NCBI GenBank assembly: GCA_015680905.1
Contig: CM027381.1
Coordinates: 63,663,501 to 63,727,500 of the forward strand
DNA: 64,000 nucleotides
Source: Coptis chinensis
Lineage: Eukaryota; Streptophyta; Magnoliopsida; Ranunculales; Ranunculaceae
Direction: 5' to 3'
Shown here piece after piece: positions 46,661-59,844 of this stretch (positions are counted from its first letter, which is position 1; each line of letters begins with the position of its first letter). The translations under genes were made by a program, and so were the position numbers. Below the pieces are notes generated by a model that worked only from the letters and a program-made list of their open reading frames with translations, ran no database searches and was not told the origin of the DNA.

Positions 46661-47266
46661 ATCTTAGTTGCACTTTAGCATTGTTTTCATAATAGAATTA
46701 GTAATTTTTAAGTCCCATTTCACCCACCCACCCTTGTTTGATTCATACCGTGGTTGCCGTTTCAGTTTTGGAAAAATTCCGCGAGAAAACGACTGAAGGC
46801 CAGCGCAAAGAGCGCGACCAGCTATCTTAATCGGACTTCGTTTATACATTGAAGCCAAAGAGAGCGCGACCAGCTATCTTCTTCGAGCTTCGACTTTGCC
46901 TTGAAATTAGCTGAAATTTCCGGATTTCCACGGTTTGCTTCAACTTCAAGTTGTCAAGTTTTTTGTGTTCTATTCTCGTATAAACACCGAACACGCGTAC
47001 AAAGACGCTATTCATAAAGCGAAGCAAGGGCCTTGTCAGGTATTCCTTTCTTCCACACCTCGCATCTCCTGTTAGAGGTTTATACTAGTACATCGGAATT
47101 GTTTGGAGTGTTGCATGTTTAGTTAAGCTCGACTTAGCCTTGCATGAGATTAAGGTCCGGCGAACAAAACACCTAACGTAAATACACAACAACATCAACA
47201 AACAAGTCTATCTAGTATACCACAAACTACACCTCTAGCTACTATATCACACACACCACCGAGATA
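46661..47266 (+). other. E6 leader
   Basis: Noncoding. Two AGAGCGCGACCAGCTATCTT motifs lie at about 46808 and 46861, related to the GCGC motifs in the other leaders. Confidence 0.6.
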
Positions 47267-48900
47267 ATGGGGAAGAAAGAGAGACCCTCTCGGACTTCTA
47301 CAAAGCCTTGAGCGATAGCCCCAAATCTTGCATCGTTCTAGCAGACCCACCGGGTATTTCAGAATCCCTCAAAATATTTTTAATTTGTTACCCGTGTTTT
47401 CATGGTTTAGACCATGAAAAACCTTACCAAAGACATCGCGTTAGGATTGAACAAGTCCTAACAACATTCCACCATCCTACGGTTGGTTCGAACAAATTAA
47501 ATTAAGGGTATTCCCTTTCACCTTAGCCGATAAAGGCGTCTTGGTTAACTTGCGCTAATTACGTGGACTTCGTGGGCTAAACTTGTTCAAATTGTTTATG
47601 GAACATTTTACCCACCCCTAAAGACGGATGAGATGCTTTCCAAGATTCATTTCTTTTCGACAAAATCCTCATGAATCATTTTCAGAGGCTTGGAATCGTT
47701 CACCGATCTGCTTATAGAGTGTCCACACCATAACTTAGCAAAAGACACGTTAGTTCGTGCCTTTTTTCAAAGGACTTCAACATCACCATAAAGAAGTCCT
47801 TGACATAATGAATGGGGTAGTTTCTTAAGTAAAGGAGCCTCGAGGCTTATAAATTTTTAGAGGATCAAACTAAGCGAAATAACAACCGGGGGTAGTGATG
47901 ATATCCCCGGCTCCGCTTAGTTCTTCTTCCACGATTAAGACTACCAATATGTTTGAGGTTAAATCAGATCCCGAGCTTAAAAAATCTAATTGAATCCCTC
48001 ACTAAAAAGGTAGATGCCATATCTGTACAACAAAAGCCAATCCCCAGTTATGAATGTAAATTCAAATCCATGTAGTTTCTTTGGAGTCCCCGAAAGATCC
48101 AATCCCAATCGTCTATAGCCTATGAACAGGCTTGTTCCATTAATAGTGAACCTAACCCTTGGAGACAAAATCCCAACTTCGGTTGGCGGAATAACCAAAA
48201 CGTCACACCTCAAGGGTACAATAATCAATATGTTAGGCCCTCACGCAAAGCTTTAACCAAGCTCCACTACGACAAGGGCGAGGTCGGGGTAATTTTAATA
48301 ATTATAACAACCAAGTGCAACCTCGACAAGGTCAAGCACAAGGTCAAGGTAATTATAATAATTATAATGCTAATAGAGGTATCGTTCGGTAAATAATAAC
48401 TATCAAAATCCACCAATAAATAATTCACGGAAATAGTTCCAAAGAATAACACCACGTGACCACTACACCCACACAACCGGATCGTCTAGACACCTTTATA
48501 CAAGTGAGCCAAAACTTTTTTCAAACCATGGCTCAATCCAACCAACAGCCTTCTACAATCCGTAACTAATTTAACCCAACAAATTGGCTCAAGATAAAGC
48601 CCAAACCAAAGGTGTGTTTCCGTAATGTATGATACCTAATCCTAAAACAACAAACACAAAATTTTGAGGTAACGGATAATACTAGTAATGAATTTGAAAA
48701 TGTAGCTGAGATAAATGCCATCACCACTCTCCGCTTTCGCAGTGTGGTTGATAACAAAGTAACTATGCCTATAGTTACCCCACCAAGAGCCCCTACACCG
48801 CTATATTACTAGATCTTGAAATAGAAACCGAAGAGCCTACCACCGTAGAGGTACCGCCATACAACACAACCAAAGAAACGAAAGCTACGGTAAAACATCC
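47267..48900 (+). pseudogene. E6 gag region
   Basis: SDSPKSCIVLADPPG at the N-terminal end and, further on, the FYPPLKTDEM-, HNLAKDTLVRAFF- and Gln/Asn-rich segments of E1 gag can be recognised in pieces. Heavily broken. Confidence 0.6.
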
Positions 48901-49570
48901 AGTGATACCATTGCTAAATATAGACGTAAACCACCGTTTCCACAAAAATTAGCCATGTTAACTAAGGATACAAATTATGAGGAGATTAGGGATGTTTTTA
49001 AGAATCTAACTATAAACCTTCCCTTCCTCGGCTATTAAAAGCTACCACATCATGCTAAGTTTCTTAAGGAATTGTGTACTACTAGGCGAAGACAAATATA
49101 CCAAAAGACGCCTTTTTATGAACAATTCCCAACCTTATCCAACATAATGGAATTGTTAAGTACAAGGACCCTCGGTCGTCCCATCGTACAATGCACCTTA
49201 GGAGATTCCTATCACGACGACAGCGTTATTAGACACGGGGGCTAGTGTTAACTTACTCCCATTTTATTTGTATAGACAAATAGGTCTAGACAAAATGCAA
49301 ACCACTAAAATGACGTTGCAATTAGCTGATCGGTCTATTAAGTATCCCAAGGGTGTAGTCGAAAATGTGTTGGTAAAAGTTCAGGATTTCTACTATCCGG
49401 GGCTGATTTTGTAGTCCTCGATCACGTAAGTCGCTAACGACTGTCCGATCATTTTAGGGCGCCCTTTCTTGGCAACCGCCAATGCGCTCATTAATTGCGT
49501 GATGGTTCAATGTCCATGTCTTTTGGCCATCTTTATGGTTGAAGTCAATGTTTTAAAACAAGGACACAAG
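48901..49570 (+). pseudogene. E6 aspartic protease region
   Basis: Pieces of KYPKGVVENVLVKVQDF, LADRS and LGRPFLATANALIN match E1 protease. Broken. Confidence 0.6.
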
Positions 49571-49588
49571 CGATTACCCGATTAGTCT

Positions 49589-50340
49589 ATGGATGGAGAG
49601 GTTAGCATGATCGAGAGCTTTGCTCGAGATTATTTCAACAACACGTTCCATGATGATCATATGCCCAAAATTCTTTCCTTTGGAAAGTCAGACTCCAACA
49701 TTTTCATTCCTACACTAGTCGATACACATATTATTGATGAGGACGGGATAGATGACTTTCTCAAAGATGTAAAGGACTACCATAGTAATGTGGATATGAC
49801 CAATCTAGATGAGGAATTTGATGAGTTTCTTCGAGTAGGTGACAATTCACCCTATCAAGAACTAACTTGCACAACATCCACCTCGATTCTCCTCCTTCCA
49901 CCCTTTCAAAGGAACCTCGAGTTTGCACTCGAGCCTGTTGTTTCTTCTGTGCTTCATAATTTTTTAAATCCTCCTAGCAAACGGATACTTCAGAAGGACA
50001 ACCTATTTGACACCTTCATTTTCAGAATTGAGAGGCGGTCCTACACACACAATGAATGAGTTCGATGCTAAAACCACATCCTCATTGTGTACAAGCCGCC
50101 TTTCTAAAACTTATCCATATCCACCATATCCTTCACAACCATTCACTTTTCCACACTTATTTACTAGTACACCCACTCATTCAAGAATGAAAAAGAAGGT
50201 GCATGGTAGGTTACACAATAGGGTTATCCGACTTCGTTTGGATTCCACTAGGTTTGTAATCGTTAGAAATCTTGGTGTTTCATTGTGTTTGGATATGTTT
50301 CCTCGATATTTATTTATGGAATGATCCACAACTATTTAGG
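49589..50340 (+). pseudogene. E6 post-protease conserved region
   Basis: The first part is open from 49589 to 50059 (MDGEVSMIESFARDYFNNTF, PTLVDTHIIDEDGIDDFLKD, PPFQRNLEFALEPVVSSVLH). It then continues toward the LFRLLIYDQLHVHTYV block near 50340. Function unknown. Confidence 0.55.
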
Positions 50341-51445
50341 TTGTTGATATATGATCAACTGCATGTTCATACATATGTTTTAGATAAAGTCTTGAGTATC
50401 GACTATAAACGACTCAAATTTCTGTGTTGGTGCATTTCCTTTCATTCCAATATATTGGTGAGTGCACCATTAAGGTAACGGACCCTCCCTATGGAGTGTG
50501 TGGGCTGTAAGTACGGATCCTAAGTCCACGGTTCACATAGTTCACGTTTTCCACTCTTGCATGTTTTTCTCGGATTTTTGAGTCATGTTTCTCTATGGTG
50601 TGAATTATGTCTTTATTGCTTATTGTTTTCCTTCTAAAACTAAAATAAAAAATAAAAAATAAAATAAACATAGTAATCTATGAAGTCTCTGAATCGACTT
50701 TAAAAGACCATTTGCTAAAACAAATTTTCTAAGCTTCGTTGTAAAAATTTGTTTGGGGGTGGGTTTGTTTTCTGTACTAAAATGTTTTATGTCCCATTAG
50801 AGTTGCTTAGGCGTTTTATTGTATTACGATTCGGATTGACATGATCTATTCATTTAGATTTCATTCGTTAAGCATAACTTACGTCATGCACGCACTTCGA
50901 GGCGTTTTCCACTATCTCGTATGTCATCCGAAGTCGGAATAGAGTGTTTTATGGATCATTGGATAGGAAATTCTCTCCTGATCATTTCCATATCTCATTT
51001 GCAAAAATCGGACATGTAACGAAGCGGGAATTTTGATTTGAAATTCGCGAAAAAAATCGAAAAAAATCAAAAATTTCGATTTTGGGCTTGGGCCCAACTC
51101 GCGCCGACCCGCGCCCATGGAGAGCGCGCTCGCGCTCCTACATGCTCACGCAACAGTTCATCTTTTCCATCTTCCACCGCCATCAAACCACCTCCAAACC
51201 TAGAAAAATCAAAATTAAAAAGAAATACCATAAACCCACGCCAAAAATCAAATCCCAACCCATTTTTGTTTGCAAACACCAATCAAAACAAACTCCACCA
51301 ATTTAAAACTCGAAAAACCACCGAAAAATCAAACCAATTGGTGCTGCCGCCACCACTCCACCACCTCCACTGTTCTTCAAGTCGGTCAAGTAAAACCACC
51401 ACCACCACATCTTATTTAAACCCCAATTCTTATTCCAAACACTAG
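50341..51445 (+). other. E6 spacer before ORF-A
   Basis: Noncoding. An internal polypurine motif GTTTGGGGGTGGG lies at 50751, GCGC motifs at about 51100-51140, and ATTTAAACCCC at 51414-51424 shortly before ORF-A. Overlapping small frames here are shadows. Confidence 0.55.
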
Positions 51446-52580
51446 ATGGCTCCCGAATTATTCCTGTTCCTTTGCCGACCATTTCGCCGTTTTCACGGTG
51501 ACGAAATGGCTAGTAGAGAAGCTGGAGTAGTCGGGTACTTTCGACCGAGGACTTCTATCCGCGAAGACTTGGTCGACGGTTCTATAACACCGGGAGTTGG
51601 AGGGGAGTAAGATTTTGTGTTGGTGAGGAAGAAGAGGAGGCAAATTGACTCTGGGATCATTGGTGAGATTCTAGGCATTCCGCCTAGAATCAATCTGAAT
51701 GCCGCTTTTACTGGGATCCCCGGTTTGACGGGTTGAGCCGTTGATGGGGCGTTCGTCATCAATGGGAGCTACAATCCAAACTCCCATTGTGTGCCCGAGC
51801 ATCCACGAGGACCAACCAAACTGCCGATGGATTGGTCGGAATGTCCTAGGCAGGACAAGGTCGATGACATCGGTCGACTGCCTCCACGCCCTATGGATAC
51901 TCCAGAGGCCGGAAGTACGATTTCTGTATCCCGGAGTTTTTGCTTTAAACATGATCGGGGAGGTTCGGACGGTCGTTGGCACCTCTTCCCCCGTGCTTAT
52001 CACTAAGATCATGTTGAAGATGAAGGCAACTCCGGCCGAGGAGGATTTACATTACCACCGCATCGAACCCGCGTATCTATAGGGAGTGTGTCCAACAAGT
52101 CTGGAAATTGCCCGAGGATAGGGAACAGGTGAGGAGGAGGAGCAGAGGGGTAGATGAGGATGAGTCGGAGGAGGATGAGGAGGATGGCACCTGCTTTGAT
52201 ACGGATGCCTTCCAAAGGTGTTGATGCGATCTTGGCGCATGGCTATGCTTCATAGGGGCATCGCGTTCACTCAACACTCTGCAATGCAGACCCTCACGGA
52301 CTCGACAGGCGACCATTCATCACAACTTCGAGATCCGCACCCGAGGGGAGGATGAGAGATGGGGCGGTGAGATAAAGCCAGGCCACTTCAGAGTAGAGAT
52401 GCTAGCACGCTTCCCACCTCATCTGAGACTCTGCCTCGAGGACCACGGCTACTAGGCATGGCGTCGTCGACGAAGGGCGACGGACTTCTTCTTTGGACCT
52501 TTCACGGAGCCCGGGAGCCACCACTGAAGTGCAGTGCCCTCCGCCACCATGGCGAGGTGTTTAGAGAGGATGAGGAGTGA
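51446..52580 (+). pseudogene. E6 ORF-A region
   Basis: Starts ATGGCTCCCGAATTA. ILGIPPRI-like and WIGRNVLG- and CLHALWIL-like segments match E1 ORF-A, and an acidic Glu-rich tract follows (about 52120-52190). It is longer than the E1 copy. GC-rich relative to the rest of the element. Broken. Confidence 0.5.
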
Positions 52581-53055
52581 TAGTCCCATTATTTATGTTT
52601 TAGTAGTTGTTGTTTTATTTACTTTTGTTGTCTTTATTGTAATGTAATTTTTATTTGAAATGTGAATTTTGTAGTGATACTCGAATGAAAATTTTAATAT
52701 AAGGGGTTATTTTCAGTTTGTGTGCTTGTTTCATATTAATCCCACCTTCCAAACTTGTTTTTGGGGGTGGTTTGATCATTTCACGCTTTATTTTTTATAA
52801 AAACCCTAGTGTTAGAATTTCTATGCGGAGTAAGGTGAAAATATGGCGTTATAGGCATATCTATGATTGAGAATCATTGTAGGATGAAATCTAGATTAAA
52901 TAGGTACATTCACCATAATATCCAAATAAGAGATCTTTGGGTTTGAATTAGAATCCGGGATATGAGTTGTTTCCGTTTTGAGTTTGGAAATTTTAGGATT
53001 TCGAAACCGAAATTAGTTTTGGCAACTTTCCCATCCATTCTAGCAACTTTAAGCC
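52581..53055 (+). other. E6 spacer between ORF-A and ORF-B
   Basis: Noncoding. It holds an internal polypurine motif TTTTTGGGGGTGGTTTGAT (about 52758), which resembles the true polypurine tract plus LTR start, and the conserved region upstream of the ORF-B TATA box. Confidence 0.6.
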
Positions 53056-53063
53056 TATATAAA
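53056..53063 (+). promoter_or_regulatory. Internal TATA box for ORF-B (E6)
   Basis: TATATAAA in GCCTATATAAACTTG, 335 bp before the ORF-B start. The leader has CA-rich sequence and GCGC motifs (53160-53300). Confidence 0.55.
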
Positions 53064-53390
53064 CTTGATACAATCTATCCTCACAACTCACACTACACCT
53101 AAACTCCATCACTCACCCTTCAAACCCGCGATTCCCACGTTTCGACTTCATTTTCGCAATTCTCGCAACTTCGGGCCAGCGGTTGAAGGCCTTCTCCGCT
53201 CTACAATTGTCGAGAAAAATTTGGTCGGCTAAGCGCGACCAGCGCTAAGTTACTGGAATTCCAAAATACAAAAGAGCTGGCGCCAGTTGAATAAGTTAAT
53301 GGCCGCCAGCCGACTTCTCGGACCAGAATTTTCCCGTTTTAAGACGTAGTATCCGGATCATTCGCAGCTATTCCAAAGCGTAATTTTGAG

Positions 53391-54305
53391 ATGACATCTC
53401 CAATATTGATACCGGAACAGTCTTTCGAAGATTTGTTCCAAAGCACTACTTACGGTGCTTGGTTTCGCGAGGTGATCACATACGTTGGCTGGGAACCTCT
53501 TATGGTAAGACCGGCTGAACTTTATTCTCCAGCACTTGCATATTATTTTTATAATAACTGCATTTTCTTTGAGAGACCGGATGGAGAACAAGTGTTCTCC
53601 ATCAACATTGACGATGAACCAATGGAGATTACCAGGTTCTTGCTAGCATTTGTTCTTGGACTTGCTATATGCACGAGATACAAGACCCATGGTGCTATTG
53701 GTCGATAATATGCATGTCTACACCTATGAGTCTCTCGCCGCGAGGCTTATGGGGCACATTTTGAGGACCAAAGGGGACTATAACGCGTTGCCCTTGGTAG
53801 CCCAATCCATGAACATAGGAACTGTTATGTTTTGGATAATGCTAAACATTTTAGGGAATGGCGTTTTTCTTACGTGAATGGCGCCACTTGCGGCGTTTTC
53901 ATTGCTTTAGCCAATGGGCGCCCGTTCTATGACCTTCCCAGACTTTGATGTCTAGTTTAGCACGAGCCTATACCATGAGGCATAAGTACCTTCTTATGCC
54001 TGTTTTAATTTCACGTATTATGCTATGTTTCTTTCCTGTTTTTTGTACACGTTTCACGGATTGGATTAAGGTAGACACGGTGCGACCCACCAATAGTATT
54101 ATTCGATCTTTCCGTGCAATGACTTGGCATGGGTGGCGGATACAACCTCACCGAGTTGCACCTACACCCCATCAGACCAAGTGGCACTTAATAGGTTAGC
54201 AACCATAGATGATAAATGGCGTGAAGCGGCAAATTATCATAGCATGGCGGGGCCGAAGGAACCTCACTTCTTTATAGAAGTAGGGATGACGAAGATGACG
54301 AATAA
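53391..54305 (+). pseudogene. E6 ORF-B region
   Basis: Starts MTSPILIPEQSFEDLFQSTT and continues YGAWFREVITYVGWEPLMVR, YYFYNNCIFFERPDGEQ, MSSLARAYTMRHKYLLMPVL and WHGWRI blocks, as in E1. Broken at a few places. Confidence 0.6.
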
Positions 54306-54319
54306 CAACGGGAGTGGAG

Positions 54320-54455
54320 GTAAGTTTTAGTTTCTGTTAGTGTCTGCTTATGTCCCAAGCAATTTAATTAGGTTAACCCCATAATGGGTGGAACTCTTAT
54401 AGAGTTGCGTCAGTTTTTATTTCCTATATTAGTACGTTCTAACATTGTTTTGCAG
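54320..54455 (+). other. Putative intron downstream of E6 ORF-B
   Basis: Donor GGTAAGTTTT and acceptor TTTTGCAG, 136 bp, with CTAAC before the acceptor. It matches 1721-1857 of E1 in both ends and length. The conserved MFLNFTRFNGIFLTLFIYNA stretch follows. Confidence 0.5.
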
Positions 54456-54590
54456 ATGTTTCTGAATTTCACGCGCTTCAATGGTATTTTTCTTACCCTC
54501 TTTATTTACAATGCTTTGAGGACAAAGCATGCTTCTTGTTTGGGGGGGGGCATAGAAACACGTGTAATTAAGACATCTGCTAGGATATAA

Positions 54591-56130
54591 ATATATAATA
54601 TGCATTTGTTTCTAGTTAAAATTTCAAAAATTTAAAAATATAAATAAATAAGTTTATGCTATACACTTAGGAATATTGGTATTGTTTTCTTTCTCCATGC
54701 TCTTAACAATCTAGAAGTCTCACATAGTTGTTGCATCGTAATAATTGTTAGAAACTTAGGTTAATCGTTAGGTAATAATCTTTGCATCTATCTATAAATA
54801 TATTACATGAGTATCTATGATTGTTAGCGGATAGTTTCTGAAATCTAGGCTAGAGTACTTATTCTACAAATCCTGTGAGAATATAGCCTAAAGCCTTATA
54901 TGAAATGAAAACATTTGAGAAATGACACAAGGGAGAAGTAAAATCCGGATAGAGAAATCACACGTCCACTTGCTTGATCACTAAACCATATCCTAAGTGA
55001 GAATTTAGGCCTCTTTTGGATCGATATAGCCAGAAATTCAAACCTATGAATTATTTTCCTTTAGCTAGTCGCCACTCTGAGCCTTTCATTAGCCCTTCCA
55101 TAAACCCATGATTCCTTTACCCATTTACAAAAACAAAAACAAAATAAAAAAAAAAGAGAATAAATCAACCTACCCAATTTAGAATAAGTCCGAGAATAGA
55201 ATGAGTGAAGAAAGAAGAAAGAAGAGAAAACCTGTAAACAACAAAAAAAAATTGTTAGTTGCTTGAGAAAAAAAGAAAAGAAGTTTCCATCCAAAGAAAA
55301 GAAAAAATAGAAATAAAATAAAACTCCAAAAAAAATATAGAATAAAAGGGGAGTCAAAAGCCAAAGAAAAGAAAAAAAGAAAATATGGCTAAGGATGGAA
55401 ACAAAGTATAGAAGCAAAAAGAAAATAACAAGGTTTTTCTCTAAGTTACATAATCTGAAGACTCTATTATCTCGGACTTGTCCTTTTGAATATCCATTTC
55501 CTTCCTTCTTAAACCATCTCCTAATCCCCGTAACACCTAATAAAGACCTCTCTAGCTCAATTAGGAATAGGTTAGTGTGATAGTAAGTGGCGGATGTGTT
55601 TGATTGACCCCGAACTTCCTTGTTGTCATGGAGATTGTAAGGTAAAGTGTGCCCACGCATTAATCGGAGTAACGAAAACTTGAGTGAAAAATCAGAGTGT
55701 TGTTTCTTGACTATTATTGTGAGAACCTACTTAAGGACGCCTATTCGAGTTCTAAACAAACCCGCTAAACATTTGATAGTACTACTCATTGTATATATGT
55801 GTATTGTAGATGATTGATTATTATGCATATATTAACTTAGGGCTTTGACTGGTTATTCTTATGTAATTGCTAGAGATGTATAGATAGTTGAGCATGAATA
55901 AGGAAACAATAGTTTTATTTTCTTAGTCGTTTGTAGTATAGATGAAGTTTGTGAGTACCTTCACTTTGGAAAAACTCTCACGAGGCTATAACTTCGTCCA
56001 CTAGGGAATTCCTAGTGGTTTAAGGCCTTGTTGCATATGGTCAATGCAATCGCACTCAGCTTGAGATTAGGTAGAACTCCATTTTTGGTCACTTATTCTA
56101 ATTTCTCATCTTTGCTTGAGGACAAGCAAA
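54591..56130 (+). other. E6 3' noncoding region
   Basis: No gene is supported. It includes the purine-rich tract (about 55180-55400), whose minus-strand frames are shadows, and the hairpin at 55998-56018. The polypurine tract GCTGTTTGGGTGGTT ends at 56147. Confidence 0.7.
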
Positions 56131-56147
56131 ATGCTGTTTGGGTGGTT

Positions 56148-57534
56148 TGATAAGAGCCCAAAACTGTAGTTTTAACCCCTTAATAATCATACTGTTAGAC
56201 CAATTATGTGAATAATAAGTAAGAGTTAACACTGATTACGCGTTTTTATGCATTTCAGGCTTCAAAGTCCATTACGTGCAGAAATGTACCACTTTAGCGA
56301 GATAAAGGAGCAAAAGTCAGCAGAACTTCCGAAAGCCGTATCTTTGGACTCAGACCTCGGAATTGGGCATACCTTATGTCAAAACGACCGGCTCGGAAAG
56401 AGCTTTGCAATGGTCCAAGCCTTGACCCAATCAGAGGAGCAGAAGTGGACGAAAAGTCTGTGGAAGTCAACTGCAGCTGAAGAGGCCTTTTTGGACTGAA
56501 AGAATGGGGTTTTGGGCCTGATTCTCTGGCCCAAAACATGGCTCCAAGCCCATGCACGAATTTTGGATCTGAATGTATAAGAAGAAAAGCTTAAGTCTTT
56601 GTTAATGGTAGATTAATTAGGAGAGAATTAGGGTTCATAGCTTAGAATAGAAAGTAGCCATTAAAATAGCTTCTAGATCTAGATTTAATTGTTTTCTTTA
56701 ATTAGTTTCAAATCCCTTATTAGATTAAACCTTTGAATCTTGTTCTTCATTTTATTAGATCAATAAAGTAGTATTCTTGATCCATTTCGATTTTGTCAAT
56801 TCCAATTCTAGATCTAATTTCAATTCATGTCCTTAGTTCAATTTAGTCATTAAATTAGATTTCATTATTGTTCAATTAAATAAATTTCAATGCTTTATAT
56901 TATGTTTAGTTTTAATATAAATGGAAATGATTCTTGGCGAATGATTCAAGGCTAAACCACCATTAGAGGGGGTTGTGAAGCCTTGATGAAAGCTTGATTC
57001 CGGTTATCGTAGAGTCGTCGTATTTTCTATTCCACTCTAGAAATGATTAGTTCACCATGAGAATGGGTTTAATTGTTCACATGCTAGTTATGAATTGGTA
57101 GAAATGCCATGTATAATTAGGGATTAGGAATAACCAATTGTTCTTGCGGCGATTCAATTCGGATTCTGACGATTAAATGCGTTAGTGGATTAAGTTGAGT
57201 TAAGGTGGAATCAATCCCCTCTAATTCCTTATCATAGAATCAACGTAACATTCCCTTAGTTGGACCGATAACCCACTAGTTGCATCTTGTGGGTAGTTGC
57301 ATCGTAGTCTAATTCCCCTAAGAAAACTCTCATAGACTTAAAAGCGACTAGTTAGATTAGAAAACATCCATGCTAGAGCACTAGGAGTGGAACGAACTTC
57401 GTACTCCATTCTATTTCGATAGACCTGAGAGTAGAATTCTTTGATAAACTTATAGCATCATTAAGTCTAGTTTTACTTACGTTATGAATTCATCGTTTAT
57501 TACGTAGGTAAAGCTAGTCATTTGAAGTTTATCA
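56148..57534 (+). repeat. E6 3' LTR (1387 bp)
   Basis: TGATAAGAGCCC to GTTTATCA, followed by the ACCAT duplication. Confidence 0.9.
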
Positions 57535-57773
57535 ACCATCAATTTTCTCACGTTCATTTACTTGGCATCCCCTTCGTAGGAGGACAAAGAAGAAACTTAG
57601 GTTTTAGATCTATAAGGCTTTGCTCTCATTCCACTAAGCTACGTCATAGGAAATCTTGGTGCTTAATTCTGTTTGATGGTGCATTCCGTGTTAACTATTT
57701 ACAGAAAGATCCACAATTGTTTAGATTATTGATATATAGGAAACTGCATGTTAATACAAATATATCACTTTAA
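57535..57773 (+). pseudogene. E5 post-protease region, second part
   Basis: GQRRNLGFRSIRLCSHSTKL and LQKDPQLFRLLIYRKLHVNT match the end of the post-protease region in E1, E2 and E6. Confidence 0.6.
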
Positions 57774-59844
57774 GTCTAGGGAATTTGACTTTAAAAGACA
57801 AAAGTTTTCGTACAATACCAACTTTCTGGAGTATAGGCCAAACAAAATTTTCAAACTTAAAAATAGTTTTTCAATTTTGTTTGGGGGTGGCATATTTTGG
57901 TATTCATTTCAAATCATGTTGCCACCCTAAGCCTGTCATGTTTATTCCAGTAGAGTTTGTGTTAGTTAGTACGTACCAGTTTAATTGTGCTTCATATTAT
58001 CATATCATCTTTACAATATTTCTATTACAGGTACTGCCAATTTTTGCCATGTTTCTATGGTAAATTCTTTCCTTATCTCTTTACACTTTTAGGACAAAGC
58101 GTTCGATTGTTTGGGGGTGGGATAGAAACATTTACAAAAATTAGACACTTTTAGGATGTAAATTACACACTTTTATTTATAAAATGTTAAAAATTATAAA
58201 AATTAGTTAGTTACATAATTTAATTGTGCTATTGAATTGTTTCATGAACCCCCTTCTCCCAAATTGTTTGGGGGTGGTATAGAAACACGATGTAAATGTT
58301 AAGCACATATTAGGTTGTATATTACGTATTATTTGTCTTAAAAATAATAAAAATAAAAAGTTTATGCTATACACTTAGGAATATTGGTATTGTTTATTCT
58401 CTATGCTCTTAATAATCTAGAAGTCTCATGTAGCTTTTGCATTATAATAGTTTTTAGAAACTTAGGTTAATATGTAGGTAATAATCTTTGCATCTATCTA
58501 TAAATATATTACATGAGTATCTATGATTGTTTGGCAGTAAGTTTCTGAAATCTAGGCTAGAGTACTTATTCTACAAATCCTGTGAGAATATAGCCTAAAG
58601 CCTTATATGAGTGAAACATTTGAGAAATGACACAAGGGAAGAAGTATATTCCGAATAGAGAAAGCACACGTCCACTTGCTTGACCACTATACCATGTCCT
58701 AAGAGATAATTTAGGCCCTTTTTGGATCGATATAGCTAGAAATTATGTCCTAAGTATATTTTCTGCTAGTCGCCCCACTGAGCCTTTCATTAGCCCTTCC
58801 ATAAACCACAATTCCTTTACCCTGTTACAAAAACAAAACAAAATAAAATAAAAATAAATAAATAAATAAATAAAAAATCAACCTACCCATTTTAGAATAA
58901 GTCTGAGAATAGGATGAGTGAAGAAAAGAGAAGAGAAAAATCTGTGTAAACAGAAATTAGTTAGTTGCTTCAGAAAAGAAAAAGAAAAGAAGTTTCCATC
59001 CAAAGAAAAGAAAAGATAAAGAAAAATAGAAATAAAATAAAAACTCCAAAAATATAATAAAAGGAGTCGAAAAGCCAAAAGAAAAAGGCTAAGGATGGAA
59101 ACAAAGTGTAGAAGCAAAAGAACAAGGTTTTCTCTAGTTACGTAATATGAAGACCATATTATCTCAGACTTGTCTTTTTGAATATCCGTTTCCTTCACTC
59201 TTAAACCATCTCCTAATCCCCGTAACACTTAATAAAGACCTCTAGCTCAATTAGGAATAGGTTAGTGAGATAGTAAGTGGCAGATGTGTTTGATCAATTT
59301 CAGCTTCCTTGTGTGTCATTGAGATTGTAAGGTAAAGTATGCCCACTACACACTGGAGTAGCAAAATTTGAGTGGAAAAATCAGAGTGATTTTTGTCTTG
59401 ACTTTTATGTGAGAACCTACTTAAGGACGCTATTCCAAAGTTTCAGAAATGGACCTGTTACTGCATTTCATAGCATTACTCATTGTATATATGTTTATTC
59501 ATAGATGATTGATTATGATGCATATATTAGCTTAGTTTTCGACATGATTATTCTGTATTCATTGCTAGTGAGATGTATAGATAATTGAGACATAAATAAG
59601 AAAACAATAGTTTTATTTCTTAGTCGTTGTAGTATAGATGAAGTTTGTGAGTACCTTCACTGGAAAACTCTCACGAGGCTATAACTCGTTCACTAGGAAA
59701 TTCCTAGTGGTTTAAGGCCTTGTTACATATGGTCAATGCAATCGCACTCAGCGAAACGAGAGTAGATAGAACTCCATTTTTGGTCACTTATTCTAATTTC
59801 TCATCTTTGCTTGAGGACAAGCAAAATGCTGTTTGGGGGTGGTT
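57774..59844 (+). other. E5 3' noncoding region and polypurine tract
   Basis: Three internal TTTGGGGGTGG motifs (57880, 58110 and 58266) precede the usual conserved 3' block, the purine-rich tract (about 58830-59090), the hairpin (59690-59710) and the true polypurine tract (59831-59844). ORF-A and ORF-B are missing, but the motifs that follow them remain. Confidence 0.7.

Larger units (their letters stand above)
45266..57534 (+). mobile_element. E6: Athila-like element with ORF-A and ORF-B, nested in E5
   Basis: 12.3 kb between perfect ACCAT duplications (45261-45265 and 57535-57539). LTRs are 45266-46645 and 56148-57534 and look very alike, so this is the youngest of the plus-strand nest. 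Order: leader, gag, protease, post-protease region, ORF-A, ORF-B, 3' noncoding region. No RT or integrase. Heavily broken, with more than ten interruptions, mostly short length changes relative to E1, some of which may be sequence errors. Confidence 0.92.

Noticed and set aside
51741-52316. Several overlapping open frames on both strands
   Set aside because: They are shadows of the GC-rich ORF-A region; only the plus-strand frame related to E1 ORF-A is kept.
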